Assembly: GCA_024276015.1 (NCBI GenBank)
Contig: JAJRXZ010000032.1
Coordinates: 47,457 to 111,456 of the forward strand
Direction of reading: 5' to 3'
Source: Spirochaetota bacterium
Lineage (GTDB): Bacteria > Spirochaetota > UBA4802 > UBA5550
Length of the DNA: 64,000 nt
Program-made: the position numbers and the translations under genes
Shown here: positions 44,995 through 54,446 of the stretch, one piece after another
How positions within the stretch are numbered: position 1 is the first letter of the stretch
How the letters are laid out: every line of letters begins with the position of its first letter
Notes under the pieces: model-generated
Database searches by the model: none
Told to the model about the DNA's origin: nothing
What the model saw: only the letters and a program-made list of their open reading frames with translations

Positions 44995-46245
44995 ATGATA
45001 AAAACCGCTGCAACCTTTACTTCCCTGCTGCTGATATTTGCAACAGGCTACATCAATGCCGAGCCTGTTGCAATAAACGGATATGCCCGAAATTATTCGG
45101 GCATACTCTTCCATTCAAATAATTACGGCATTGTACAGAATACATTCGATCTGACTTTTACTCAAAAAACCGAATCCGCAGGTTTAAAGGCAAACCCCTA
45201 CGTGAGAAAAAATGAAATTGATGAAACATCCCAATTGGACATACGCGAGGTATATCTTGATATGTTCTTTGATTTTATGGATATTCGAGCTGGCAAGCAG
45301 CAGATCATCTGGGGCAAAGCTGACGGAGTTTTCATAACAGATGTTGTATCGCCCAGGGACCTTTCCGAGTTTATCCTCCCCGATTTCACAGAGATACGGA
45401 TGGGGATTACTGCTCTCAAAATTGATCTGTATATAGGAGAGCAGACCATCGAAGTAGCAGCTGTTCCTATCTTTACTCCTGTTAAGATGCCGGATACCGA
45501 TTCTATATGGTATCCTAAGTTTAACTTCCTTCCGGAAATTCCGGGAAATCCCTCTTTTGACTATTCAAAAAAAGATGTTGAAAAAAAATTGAAAAACGGA
45601 GAAATTTTTGCCAAATACTCCATTCTGTCGTCAATAGCAGACATTGAGATAATGGGCGGTTATATGTGGGACGATGAACCGTCTCTCCATGTAGAAAAAA
45701 ACATCGACCCGATTACACATCAATTGCTTTCCGTTACGGTTTCTCCGCAGCATCACAGACTGACCTTGGCAGGAGGAAGCTTCAGCGCAACGATCGATCC
45801 TTTCGTGATCAGAGGTGAAGCCGCTTACTATCAGGGAAAATATTTTAATTCAACCGACGCTTCTCTTGAAGACGGGCTTGTGAAAAAAAATTACCTTCAC
45901 TACCTGGCAGGAGCAGATTTCACATTGTGGGATATAAAGATCAGCGGACAGTTTATTCAAAAGATCATTTTCGGCTATAACGATTATATTGTTAACCCGG
46001 AATATTCCGGCATGGCAACTATTCTTCTTAAAAGGGATTTTATAAATGAGACCCTTCATCTTGAATTCTTCGCGTACTACGATTTTGACCAAGATGATGC
46101 CCTTGTAAGACCGACAGTCTCTTATGATCTCACGGACGGATTTGAGATAATACTGGGTGCCAATATTTTTATCGGAGACAGAGGAATATTCGGCCAGTAC
46201 AGCGATAATAGTATGATCTATTCAAAAGTAAAATACAGCTTCTGA
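44995..46245 (+). CDS. DUF1302-like outer-membrane barrel protein
   Basis: 416 aa with a signal peptide (cleavage near YINAEP). The stretch FDFMDIRAGKQQIIWGKADG followed by VVSPRDLSEFILPDF and EIRMGITALKIDLYI is characteristic of this family. Strand-like alternation continues to the C-terminal YSKVKYSF with final Phe. It would be the outer-membrane end of the RND/LolA-like export path. It is translationally coupled to the upstream gene. Confidence 0.85.
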   Translation: MIKTAATFTSLLLIFATGYINAEPVAINGYARNYSGILFHSNNYGIVQNTFDLTFTQKTESAGLKANPYVRKNEIDETSQLDIREVYLDMFFDFMDIRAGKQQIIWGKADGVFITDVVSPRDLSEFILPDFTEIRMGITALKIDLYIGEQTIEVAAVPIFTPVKMPDTDSIWYPKFNFLPEIPGNPSFDYSKKDVEKKLKNGEIFAKYSILSSIADIEIMGGYMWDDEPSLHVEKNIDPITHQLLSVTVSPQHHRLTLAGGSFSATIDPFVIRGEAAYYQGKYFNSTDASLEDGLVKKNYLHYLAGADFTLWDIKISGQFIQKIIFGYNDYIVNPEYSGMATILLKRDFINETLHLEFFAYYDFDQDDALVRPTVSYDLTDGFEIILGANIFIGDRGIFGQYSDNSMIYSKVKYSF

Positions 46246-46311
46246 TCTATGTGCCGGCAATTCAATATATTGACACTTTAATGCCAATTTAATTCTTAAG
46301 TAATAGGGGAT

Positions 46312-46339
46312 GAGCGCATCAACTTGCGTTGATGCGCTC
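46312..46339 (-). terminator. 12-bp hairpin downstream of the small membrane-peptide gene
   Basis: GAGCGCATCAAC and GTTGATGCGCTC form a perfect 12-bp stem with loop TTGC. Reading minus, it follows the stop of the 28-aa frame by 14 bases. The trailing sequence has no strong T-tract. A smaller stem (CGTGAA/TTCACG) overlaps at 46339-46358. Confidence 0.55.
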
Positions 46340-46353
46340 GTGAAAACAGCTCT

Positions 46354-46440
46354 TCACGCAGCTACAACTACAAATATTACAATTGATATAATAACTGCTG
46401 CTGCCAATCCAATAATAACTTTTTTATCTCCGCTTTCCAT
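46354..46440 (-). CDS. 28-residue single-span membrane peptide
   Basis: Reading minus, ATG at 46440 is preceded by AAGGAG with a 6-base gap. The peptide begins MESGDKKVIIG and then has about 20 hydrophobic residues (LAAAVIISIVIFVVVAA). The charged start and single span suit a small inner-membrane peptide of the kind that modulates larger membrane proteins. It lies alone on the minus strand between two plus-strand operons, with a hairpin after it. I do not recognise a family; KdpF-like peptides are similar in size only. The rest of the 520-base gap holds no other gene I can see. Confidence 0.6.
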   Translation of the reverse strand: MESGDKKVIIGLAAAVIISIVIFVVVAA

Positions 46441-46765
46441 TTTTTTCTCCTTGATCGTGTTAATTGTGTAATTACATTAACATTCCAGTAATCTCACAAA
46501 CCCGGCATCAATCAGAAAATTACCGAACCGGCCTTTAAAGATCACCTGACTCAATAAACCGTAACCTACGGTGCCGTCGCTTATAATCTTATCTATAAAT
46601 ATCTATATAGTCAATCACATGAAAATATTATTTTTTAATGCTTGAAAGTGTTATATTTCTTCTGATCTTGAAAACTATATTTTACATTTGACAATTATGT
46701 AAATTAATACTATTCATCTAACTGAAAATTATAAATTTTACAAAAAATTTCATGCGGACTGATCT

Positions 46766-48568
46766 ATGGGGAAGAATTTATCAAATATATTTATTATTCA
46801 ACCGGACAAAAATATCTCTGCGAAAATTGAATCCTTGCTCATAAACTCCGGCTATAAAATATGCGGGACAAACAGGAGAGGCCGCACATCCTTTAATAAG
46901 ATCAAAAAATCTGCTCCGCAACTGGTAATAATCGAAAATAATCTAATAAATGACGAGAACGGCATAGATATAGCATTTGACATTAAAAGGAAATTCGGCA
47001 TACCTGTTATTCTTCTGATCGAAAGTTTAGATAAGGATGTATTAAAGCGAATAAAAGCGGCAACTATTTTCGGTTATATATTAAAACCGGTAAACGAAAA
47101 TAATCTAATAGCAGCTATTGAGATTGTATATAATAAATTCATCTATGACAAAAAGATAAAAGAGAGCGAGCAGAGATATCAGGGCATTGTAGAGAACCTT
47201 CCTTTAATGCTTTGCAGATTTCTGCCTGTATCCGGGGAAATTACATATATAAATTCAAATTTCTGCAGATACTTAAAGAAATCCTGTGAAGAATTAATAG
47301 GTAAAAATTTTTTTGAATTTATCCCCCATTCCGATATTAAAGATCTAAAAAAACGTTTTGACTCACTGAACATTGACAATCCTTTACTCTCCTTTGAGCA
47401 CTATGAGAAAAGAGGTAACAGAGAGATCTGGCAAAGAAGAATCGATCAGGCTATCTTTAACGATCACGGCGAGGTGGTTGAGTATCAGCTGATTACCGAA
47501 GACATTACCGAAAGAAAACTCAATCAAATTGAAATAGAGAAAAAAAGCGCCGAACTTAAAGAGAGAGTAAAAGAGCTTAATTGTCTTTATAATATTTCTG
47601 CAATAGCAGAAGAATCTGAAAATTCTCTTGATGACATACTTTCAAAAATAGTTTCAATTATTCCGGATTCAATGCAGTACCCTGAGATCACATGCGCTAA
47701 GATTGAATATAACGGCCGAGTCTATAAAACCGATAATTTTAAAAAATCAAAATCGCATCTTAAAAAAGAGATTAAAATAAATAACGGGAAGGCGGGATGT
47801 TTTATCGTATGCTATTGCGGTACCACTAAAAATAAACCTCCCCGTTTTCTAAAGGAAGAAGAGATGCTCGTTTCTGAAATTGCAGAACTGATTGAAAAAA
47901 TTATTGAGCGCCACAATACCCGGAACGAATTAAAAAAACTTGAGAAGGAAATAATATTTATCAGCGAAAAGGAACGCCAGAGGATCGGGAACGAACTTCA
48001 CGACGGGCTGGGCCAGCTTCTTACGGGCATCAGCTTCTTATTCAGAACTGTAAAAAAAAATGTTAATAAAAATACATCCGAACAGATTAAGGAAATAGAT
48101 GAGCTATCAAAACTCATTAAAGAAGCTTCTGTTCTGTGCAGACAATTATCAAAGGGATTGCCGGTAATAAATATCGATCAGAACGGTCTTTTAGTAGCCA
48201 TTGACCAGCTTGCAAACGATCTAAGCAGACTCTACAACATTAACTGCAACCTCAATATCAAAGGCGACATTCATATTAAAGACAATTTTACAGCCTCTCA
48301 AATTTACCGCATAGTTCAGGAATCGGTAAACAACTCAATTAAACATGGCGAAGCCGATTCCATCGAAATAATTCTTAAATCAAATAAAGATGCCTTTTAT
48401 CTATATGTTAAAGATAATGGGAAAGGGATGGATGCGAATAAAAAAAGTTCTGGCATGGGGATCAATATAATGAGGTACAGAGCCGATCTGATCGGCGGGG
48501 AATTCCGGGCAGGCAATAGCCGCAGGGGAGGTTTTGAAGTTTCTGTAAAGATCATGAATGAACGCTGA
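46766..48568 (+). CDS. NarX/DegS-type histidine kinase with degenerate receiver
   Basis: 600 aa, soluble. Order: receiver-like domain (about 1-125) in which the phospho-Asp position is Asn (QLVIIENNLIND) while the Lys (YILKPV) is kept; PAS (about 140-250) with NLPLMLCRFLPVSGEITYIN; GAF-like middle; HisKA_3 with QRIGNELHDGLGQLLTGISF (phospho-His); HATPase with QESVNNSIKHGEAD and VKDNGKGMD. It is expected to phosphorylate the NarL-type regulator encoded downstream at 48717. The receiver is probably a non-phosphorylated sensory module. Confidence 0.88.
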   Translation: MGKNLSNIFIIQPDKNISAKIESLLINSGYKICGTNRRGRTSFNKIKKSAPQLVIIENNLINDENGIDIAFDIKRKFGIPVILLIESLDKDVLKRIKAATIFGYILKPVNENNLIAAIEIVYNKFIYDKKIKESEQRYQGIVENLPLMLCRFLPVSGEITYINSNFCRYLKKSCEELIGKNFFEFIPHSDIKDLKKRFDSLNIDNPLLSFEHYEKRGNREIWQRRIDQAIFNDHGEVVEYQLITEDITERKLNQIEIEKKSAELKERVKELNCLYNISAIAEESENSLDDILSKIVSIIPDSMQYPEITCAKIEYNGRVYKTDNFKKSKSHLKKEIKINNGKAGCFIVCYCGTTKNKPPRFLKEEEMLVSEIAELIEKIIERHNTRNELKKLEKEIIFISEKERQRIGNELHDGLGQLLTGISFLFRTVKKNVNKNTSEQIKEIDELSKLIKEASVLCRQLSKGLPVINIDQNGLLVAIDQLANDLSRLYNINCNLNIKGDIHIKDNFTASQIYRIVQESVNNSIKHGEADSIEIILKSNKDAFYLYVKDNGKGMDANKKSSGMGINIMRYRADLIGGEFRAGNSRRGGFEVSVKIMNER

Positions 48569-48716
48569 TAAAAAACACAAAGATATTAGATTAATTTAAC
48601 ATTTACGATTGATTGACGAAAAAAATTTTTTTTATTTATTTTATAGAAATATTCAGGATATTATAACCGAATCGGAATTATATCCTGAAAAAGAGTGATA
48701 TATTAAAGAGATTGTT

Positions 48717-49364
48717 ATGAAAATAGTGCTTATTGACGACCATCCCGTTGTGAGAATGGGGATGAAGAGTATCCTCAAGAGCGAGGGCGGATATGATGTA
48801 TGCGGCGAAGCAGGCGATGCCAATACTGCATTAAAGATAATCGGCAAATATGAACCCGACCTTGCTATTATCGACATTGAACTAAAAGGAACAATAAACG
48901 GGATTGAACTGACTAAAGCTATTAAGAAAAGATACCCTGCAACAACGGTTCTTATTATGTCAATTGAAGACGGCACATTTTATGCAGAGCGTTCAATAAG
49001 AGCAGGTGCAAAAGGCTATATTGCAAAAGAAGAGGCATCTGAAAATATACTCACAGCAATTGAATCAGTGATGAAGGGCAAATTATATCTGAGTACCGAC
49101 ATCTCCAACAGAATTGCCAGTAAACATATTTACGGCTCTGCCGACCATAGCGTAAACGATATTGACGTTCTAACCAATCGCGAGCTTGAGGTATTTCAGC
49201 TTATAGGACAGGGATACAAAAGAAGTGAAATTTCCAAAAAATTGGGCATGAATGTCAATACAATTGAAAGCCACAGAAGAAAAATTCGCGAAAAACTTAA
49301 TCTCAAAAACGCATCTGAACTTTCCATTGCTGCAGTACGATGGTATGCCAGCCAGAATTCATGA
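48717..49364 (+). CDS. NarL/LuxR-family response regulator
   Basis: 215 aa. The receiver has LIDDHPVVRMG, phospho-Asp in LAIIDIELKG and Lys in GYIAKEEA. The HTH domain is complete: LTNRELEVFQLIGQGYKRSE and MNVNTIESHRRKIREKL. It is the likely partner of the kinase 148 bases upstream. Target genes are unknown. Confidence 0.92.
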   Translation: MKIVLIDDHPVVRMGMKSILKSEGGYDVCGEAGDANTALKIIGKYEPDLAIIDIELKGTINGIELTKAIKKRYPATTVLIMSIEDGTFYAERSIRAGAKGYIAKEEASENILTAIESVMKGKLYLSTDISNRIASKHIYGSADHSVNDIDVLTNRELEVFQLIGQGYKRSEISKKLGMNVNTIESHRRKIREKLNLKNASELSIAAVRWYASQNS

Positions 49365-49514
49365 GAATCTGCCTGAAACAATGGCGGCAAACTCTCTGCA
49401 ATTTTCAATTATGTCGGGTCGGATCATCACTTCAGACGCCATTCTTCCGGTCTCTGCAAGCGCAGCATACAATACCAGCGAATAGTGCGTTGGCGACAGA
49501 TCTTTAAATATACT
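49359..49514 (-). other. unexplained minus-strand reading frame (51 codons, no start)
   Basis: Minus-strand frame ...DLSPTHYSLVLYAALAETG... to ...CREFAAIVSGRFS is open for 51 codons and ends in a stop that touches the response-regulator stop. It has protein-like composition but no start codon or ribosome site, and a stop lies just upstream. It might be the remnant of a deleted gene. The opposite strand (TMAANSLQFSIMSGRI...) is also open, so the strand is uncertain. The rest of 49365-49661 shows nothing else. Confidence 0.25.
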
Positions 49515-49661
49515 TTATTCAATTGACATAACTTTTCAAATCTTATTAATTGTACATTTAATAAGCATAAGCAGATTCCTGTTTTAATATTATCTTTACA
49601 AATGTGATATTTAAGTCAAATTCATATTAGCGGTATAATATGGATATTATGTTAAATCATT

Positions 49662-50267
49662 ATGCGGGTTAGCTCTATGATGGAAAAAAAACTCGAAAAC
49701 AATCTGAATAAAAAAATGAAATACTTGTTTCTATCATTAAAAAGCGATATTTTAAGACATCAGAAAAATAATATACTTAAAATACCTTCGGAAAAAAACC
49801 ATCCGGAAAATCCAATAATGAATTCCGTTAACTTTAAAAATGTCCTCAACATGGATCTGCTGGAATTTACAACTTTTGAAGAGAGCGCCTTTTTCAATAA
49901 AAGGTATGACACTATATTCTCTTTCGGCCTTCATTACCTCACGCAGTTGGATTACTTTGTCTTCAACGGAAAGGGACTGCACAATATTGATATGGACGAT
50001 ATGGAATTACTGATGAAAAGAGTTGTCAGAAGAAAAGGGAAATATGAATACGGCAGAACTATTCTCCTGAAAGAAATTGATCTGAATAGATCGGCCGGCA
50101 TTATATATTTCACTAAAGAGGCAAAGAAAAATATTAAGGATGCAAAGCTGGATAAGAAAATCATTAAATTCGATTTGATCAAAAAAAGGGATCAGTCATT
50201 TAAACTGTTTAATGAGTTTGATGAAAAAATCAAAAATAACAGCCTTGTAGAGTTTCAGTGGAAGTGA
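49662..50267 (+). CDS. hypothetical protein, 201 aa
   Basis: A basic, soluble protein with no signal peptide. Helical N-terminus (KKLENNLNKKMKYLFLSLKS), then a mixed region with FNGKGLHNIDMDDMELLMKR, and a strand-turn segment KYEYGRTILLKEIDLNRSAG before a Lys-rich C-terminus. Function not recognised. The two Met codons at 49677 and 49680 are alternative starts; no strong ribosome site favours any. It is convergent with the ABC operon at 50288-52867. Confidence 0.55.
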   Translation: MRVSSMMEKKLENNLNKKMKYLFLSLKSDILRHQKNNILKIPSEKNHPENPIMNSVNFKNVLNMDLLEFTTFEESAFFNKRYDTIFSFGLHYLTQLDYFVFNGKGLHNIDMDDMELLMKRVVRRKGKYEYGRTILLKEIDLNRSAGIIYFTKEAKKNIKDAKLDKKIIKFDLIKKRDQSFKLFNEFDEKIKNNSLVEFQWK

Positions 50268-50287
50268 TTGAATGATCATTCGGAAAC

Positions 50288-51076
50288 TTATGAAGATGCC
50301 GAGCTGTATGCTTTGAGTCCTTTTGCCCAGAATTTTATAATTACAAAATGAAAGATCACAATTATCAGAAAAAAATGCAGAACCATAACAATATCAGAAT
50401 TGTCTAAAAGTACCCCGGCAGGAAAGGACGCCATTACGCTAAAGGGCAGCACCGTTGTCAGAATAACACGAACAGCTCCGGTAAAAATCCTATGGGGCCG
50501 TTCAATAAACCTGTTAAGGCTGAAGAAGACGGTTTCAAAACCGCGTCCCGAAAGCAGCCAGAAGGACGGAATAATAAAGATCATCCTTACAAGGTATCTC
50601 AAGTATGCGCCAAGGATGATCATTATAATAAAAAAGAGTACCATATACCAGTGCAGAACTTTAGGATAATTCCTCAGCGACCAGATCATAATCCCAACTG
50701 CCATGATCAGATTTACAAATGAATTGGCAGCAAAATCCCTTACGCTTAGAAAAAAAAGAGATGAAACCGGACGGATGAGATAATAATCCATATCTCCCTT
50801 ATTGATATACTCCGTGATCATCCAGAGATTATTTGCAAATACCGTCATGCTTATTGCGTCAATTATTAAAAAACCGGAAATAAAAAGCATCATCTGATCC
50901 ATGTTCCAGCCGCCGAGAAGAGTTGTGTGAATAAATATGAGTTTATAAAATCCTATATTTATTGCATAATAGAATATATCCATAATTATCCGCGAAAAAA
51001 AATCGAGCCTGAATTCCATTGCCCTGCTGAAAGAAAACCTTAAAAAATATAAATAGAGTCTTACATACCTTTTCAT
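50288..51076 (-). CDS. ABC-2 family permease (COG3694-type)
   Basis: 262 aa with six membrane spans and the family trait of a short FRLDFFSRIIMDIFYYA near the first span and DMDYYLIRPVSSLFF in the middle. It is the last of a three-gene transporter (ATPase, two permeases) of the COG4586/COG4587/COG3694 kind. The start overlaps the preceding stop by one base (TAATG), so translation is coupled. The substrate is unknown. Confidence 0.85.
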   Translation of the reverse strand: MKRYVRLYLYFLRFSFSRAMEFRLDFFSRIIMDIFYYAINIGFYKLIFIHTTLLGGWNMDQMMLFISGFLIIDAISMTVFANNLWMITEYINKGDMDYYLIRPVSSLFFLSVRDFAANSFVNLIMAVGIMIWSLRNYPKVLHWYMVLFFIIMIILGAYLRYLVRMIFIIPSFWLLSGRGFETVFFSLNRFIERPHRIFTGAVRVILTTVLPFSVMASFPAGVLLDNSDIVMVLHFFLIIVIFHFVIIKFWAKGLKAYSSASS

Positions 51077-51888
51077 TAAATGCCGACCCCTGTATATTTA
51101 TACTTCCCTCTGTTCCATATAAAAAACATGACCAGAATAAAAAATGCGGCCCATAGGCAGGTTACAGCAATACCGCTTATCCACTGCCAAACCGTTACTT
51201 TCCCAAGAAAAGACCGAATGGGAAATGAAGCCATATAACTGAAAGGCAAATAGCTCAGCAGTTGTTGAAAATCTCCGGGGAAGAATGCCAGAGGTATCAT
51301 TGCACCTCCCAGCAAAGCAACAGAGAATCTCACCATGACCAGCAGTGTCCATACATTATCAGCCCAGAAAGCGATCATCTCAATTGAAGTATTTATGAAA
51401 AAAGTCATTATGCCTGAACACATAACAGCGGTTATTCCCATAGAAACATTCTTTATCGAAATCGTTACATCAACCGGTTTGCCGAAAAGCATCAGAAAAA
51501 CAGAAACTGTCAGGCCAAGCTGAATAAAAAATATGACCGTGCCCGCAAGATGCTGCACATATTTGTATCTGAAAAATGATACAGGATAGATCAGATAACG
51601 CGTAAGGGAACCGTCATAAATCTCCCGCGAAACAAGACCCATTGAAGAACCGTTAATTATCTTTTCAATTAGGGGAACGAGGAGATAGTAAAACATAAGA
51701 CCGCGGAATGTATAACCCTTCATTATATCCGTATTATTATACTCAAAAACCGCTTTCCAGAGAAAATATGCTGCAGTAATATGAGCAAATATTGAGACTA
51801 AAAACTGGATCCAAAAATCAAAGCGGTAAGCCACGATCTTTCTCATTTCAGTTAAAAATACCTGGTATAACCATCGAGAGTTTTTCAT
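51076..51888 (-). CDS. ABC-2 family permease (COG4587-type)
   Basis: 270 aa, six spans. RFDFWIQFLVSIFAHITAAY and YDGSLTRYLIYPVSFFRYKY are typical of the first permease of this transporter type. It pairs with the permease at 50288 and the ATPase at 51890. Only two bases separate it from the ATPase gene. Confidence 0.85.
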   Translation of the reverse strand: MKNSRWLYQVFLTEMRKIVAYRFDFWIQFLVSIFAHITAAYFLWKAVFEYNNTDIMKGYTFRGLMFYYLLVPLIEKIINGSSMGLVSREIYDGSLTRYLIYPVSFFRYKYVQHLAGTVIFFIQLGLTVSVFLMLFGKPVDVTISIKNVSMGITAVMCSGIMTFFINTSIEMIAFWADNVWTLLVMVRFSVALLGGAMIPLAFFPGDFQQLLSYLPFSYMASFPIRSFLGKVTVWQWISGIAVTCLWAAFFILVMFFIWNRGKYKYTGVGI

Positions 51889-51889
51889 T

Positions 51890-52867
51890 TTAATCTTCTC
51901 TTATAATGGCCTCAATTATATTGCTGATATCTTCCTCTTTTACAGTAAGATCACTGACTGCAAGATTCTTCAGAATGTATGAAGCTGCTTCGGAAATAGA
52001 TTCGCGGTGTACTTTTACATCTATAGACCCTCTATCTGCGTTAATAACGGCGCCGAGTTTCTCCGGCATTCTGAATCTAACAGGTATATTATTATCTTTA
52101 AGATGCACGGAAATTATTTTGTGACTTGTAAAATCCTTTGATACGCCGTTAAGACTTCCGTCATAAATGACCGAACCGTGACGAAGGATTATGATCCTTT
52201 TGCACAGCTGTTCGATATCCTCCATATAATGCGAAGTAACAATCATAGCAGGCCTGCGCTTCTGCCTGTAATTGAGAAGGAACTGCCTGATTGAACGCTG
52301 AGCCGTGAGATCAAGACCTATGGTAGGTTCGTCGAGGAACACAACACGCGGATTGTGCAGCAGGGCAGCAATGAGTTCCATCTTCATACGTTCTCCAAGA
52401 CTTAAACGCCTGATCTGAATATTCATCTGATCTTTAACGCCAAGAGTTTCTGCAAGAAAGCGGAGATTTTCATTATACTGCCTTTCAGGTATCTGATATA
52501 TCTCCTTTAAAAGAAGAAAACAGTCTTCAGCCGGGAGATCCCACCAAAGCTGGGCTTTTTGTCCCATAATAAGGGCGATCTGTCTTCTAAATTCATTTTG
52601 CCTTTCCCATGGATTGTATCCCAGAACCTTAGCAGTACCGGAAGTAGGATGAATTATGCCTGCAAGTATTTTTACAAGCGTGGTTTTCCCTGCACCGTTG
52701 GCACCTGCCAGGCCCACAATCTCGCCCTCGCCTATTGAAAGAGAAACATCAACCAGAGCTTTTTTTTCAATCCACTGTCTGGCAAAAAGAGACTTTATTG
52801 AACCTGCAAGACCCGGTTCTTTTTTATGGACTCTGAATACTTTATTTATATTTTGAACTTCTATCAT
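51890..52867 (-). CDS. ABC transporter ATPase (COG4586-type)
   Basis: 325 aa. Walker A GANGAGKTTLVK, Q-loop MGQKAQLWWDL, signature LSLGERMKMELIAALL and Walker B VVFLDEPTIGLD are present. The modified signature (LGERMK) and the MGQKxQLWWDLPAEDC motif are typical of this group. The C-terminal 100 residues form a regulatory extension. It energises the two permeases downstream. Confidence 0.9.
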   Translation of the reverse strand: MIEVQNINKVFRVHKKEPGLAGSIKSLFARQWIEKKALVDVSLSIGEGEIVGLAGANGAGKTTLVKILAGIIHPTSGTAKVLGYNPWERQNEFRRQIALIMGQKAQLWWDLPAEDCFLLLKEIYQIPERQYNENLRFLAETLGVKDQMNIQIRRLSLGERMKMELIAALLHNPRVVFLDEPTIGLDLTAQRSIRQFLLNYRQKRRPAMIVTSHYMEDIEQLCKRIIILRHGSVIYDGSLNGVSKDFTSHKIISVHLKDNNIPVRFRMPEKLGAVINADRGSIDVKVHRESISEAASYILKNLAVSDLTVKEEDISNIIEAIIRED

Positions 52868-52985
52868 TTAGACTATAATCTCGTATTGATCCTGAATTCT
52901 CTTTGTCAATCTTCTATTTGCCATGGGACTGAAGAACAGAGCAGAGTGATCTCTCAAATAATGCGGCCATATGGAACAGCTTCAG

Positions 52986-53630
52986 CTAAAAATCGGCCCT
53001 TAAAAGATCAACGCTTCGGTCTTTCATGTGGCATGTATCATTCAGCAGAGACAAGGTGAACCCGGATCCATCATATTCAAAAATATTTATACAGCAGTTA
53101 TCCTGGCGGATAAATGAAAAACGGTCAAGACCAAGCTCCAGAGATCCGATTATCAATATCTTATTTACAACCCTGTGAGCAAATACAGCAACTGTCCGCC
53201 CCTTCTGTTTTACTGCTATGTCTTTAAAAGCTTTAAAGGCAGTGTTATAAATATCTTCCAGGGAATTGCCGCCCGGGATACGCAGCTTATGAGGAGATTT
53301 TTTCCATTCTTCGTATTCATGGGGCCATTTTGATTCTACCTCGCTCTCTTTAATACCGGTCCAGTGACCGTAATCGATATCTCTGAGATCATCTTCTTTA
53401 ATTATTTCCGGATTGCGATCCTTTAATGCAAGTTTTGCAGTCTCAAGCGCTCTCGAAAGGGGGCTTGAATATACTATATCAATATTTATGGCCTCTAATG
53501 CATCAGCGAGCAGACGCGCCTGGGAACGCCCGTTTTCATTAAGGGGGATATTGTAATGACCTCTGAACCTCTTTTCTCTGTTCCAGTCGGTTTCTCCATG
53601 GCGAATTAAGAGTATCGTGGTACCAATCAT
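52986..53630 (-). CDS. histidine phosphatase (phosphoglycerate mutase-like)
   Basis: 214 aa. The family signature LIRHGETDWNREKRFRGHYN gives the phospho-His, and VVYSSPLSRALETA-type (here IVYSSPLSRALETA) and FAHRVVNKILI give the other active-site parts. The last motif has His-Arg where many members have His-Gly. It resembles cobalamin-pathway or broad-specificity phosphatases; the substrate is not clear. I chose the ATG at 53630; a GTG at 53639 is possible. Confidence 0.85.
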   Translation of the reverse strand: MIGTTILLIRHGETDWNREKRFRGHYNIPLNENGRSQARLLADALEAINIDIVYSSPLSRALETAKLALKDRNPEIIKEDDLRDIDYGHWTGIKESEVESKWPHEYEEWKKSPHKLRIPGGNSLEDIYNTAFKAFKDIAVKQKGRTVAVFAHRVVNKILIIGSLELGLDRFSFIRQDNCCINIFEYDGSGFTLSLLNDTCHMKDRSVDLLRADF

Positions 53631-53877
53631 TGTTATCACTATTTTAATATTATTTAATTTTGATCAGGAATTTGTATCTTTACAGAACTACTTTTCGTGT
53701 CAAGGATATTTGAGGCCGCCTCTGAGGTACTAATTCCGAGAGGTGTAAAATAATTAGAAACTATTTTTCCACTCAATATTCAGATATTCATGAAAAAATC
53801 AATAAAAATTAAAAAAAGTAACTCATTTGGATAAAAATAGTCTAATCATTTAAACTAAACATATTCGTAAAATCAAG

Positions 53878-54345
53878 ATGTCCCGAATTACAATATTTAT
53901 TAATACAGTTTTAGTGTTTCTCACAGCAACACTTTACCCGCAAAGCGTCCGCTGCGCTGATTCGATGAACAGATGCACGAATAAGAAAGGTCTCTATGCT
54001 GCCTGCTGCTATACATGTTCCTTGCAATCAGGCGCCCTCTATCATAATAAAAACAATATAGGCAGCTCTGCAGAAAAAATCGAATTTTCAAAAAATCATA
54101 CTTCTTATAGTCAAAGAAAGTACCCATCGGGAACATCAACATGCTTTCCGGAAATTAAGATCATTACTTCTAAGACTTTTCAGCATAAAGATTTAATGAA
54201 AACAGCAAAGAAAAATCTTTACTATAGATTCCGGACTAAAAAAATATTTCATCTGAATGATCATTTTAAGAGCAGACCGGTTCTTATTAAAAAATACCTT
54301 TCCAATGGTGGTATCTATTTATCACTTAATAAACTGATCTGCTGA
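53878..54345 (+). CDS. small Cys-rich secreted protein
   Basis: 155 aa with a signal peptide (cleavage near SVRCADS). The first 40 mature residues carry seven Cys, including GLYAACCYTCSLQSG, then a basic region, and the protein ends in Cys. Cysteines near the N-terminus could bind metal or form disulfides. No ribosome site is clear. It lies 101 bases before the FtsX-type ABC operon, from which it is separated by a terminator-like hairpin (54374-54397). Function unknown. Confidence 0.5.
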   Translation: MSRITIFINTVLVFLTATLYPQSVRCADSMNRCTNKKGLYAACCYTCSLQSGALYHNKNNIGSSAEKIEFSKNHTSYSQRKYPSGTSTCFPEIKIITSKTFQHKDLMKTAKKNLYYRFRTKKIFHLNDHFKSRPVLIKKYLSNGGIYLSLNKLIC

Positions 54346-54373
54346 TATTCCTGTCTTCAAAACAGAGGTCTGC

Positions 54374-54397
54374 AAAAATGTTTATATAAACATTTTT
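54374..54397. terminator. palindromic terminator
   Basis: AAAAATGTTTATATAAACATTTTT is read as a 24-base palindrome centred at 54385, with arms AAAAATGTTTA and its complement and a T-run on the plus-strand side. It would end the Cys-rich gene transcript before the ABC operon. Confidence 0.6.
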
Positions 54398-54446
54398 TAC
54401 GGACTTCCTTACACCAAATTACTAATATAATACTCAGAGGTGATAA

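Noticed and set aside
53640..53877. Possible RNA gene in the gap before the Cys-rich gene
   Set aside because: No cloverleaf, strong promoter or terminator structure was found; only AT-rich sequence.
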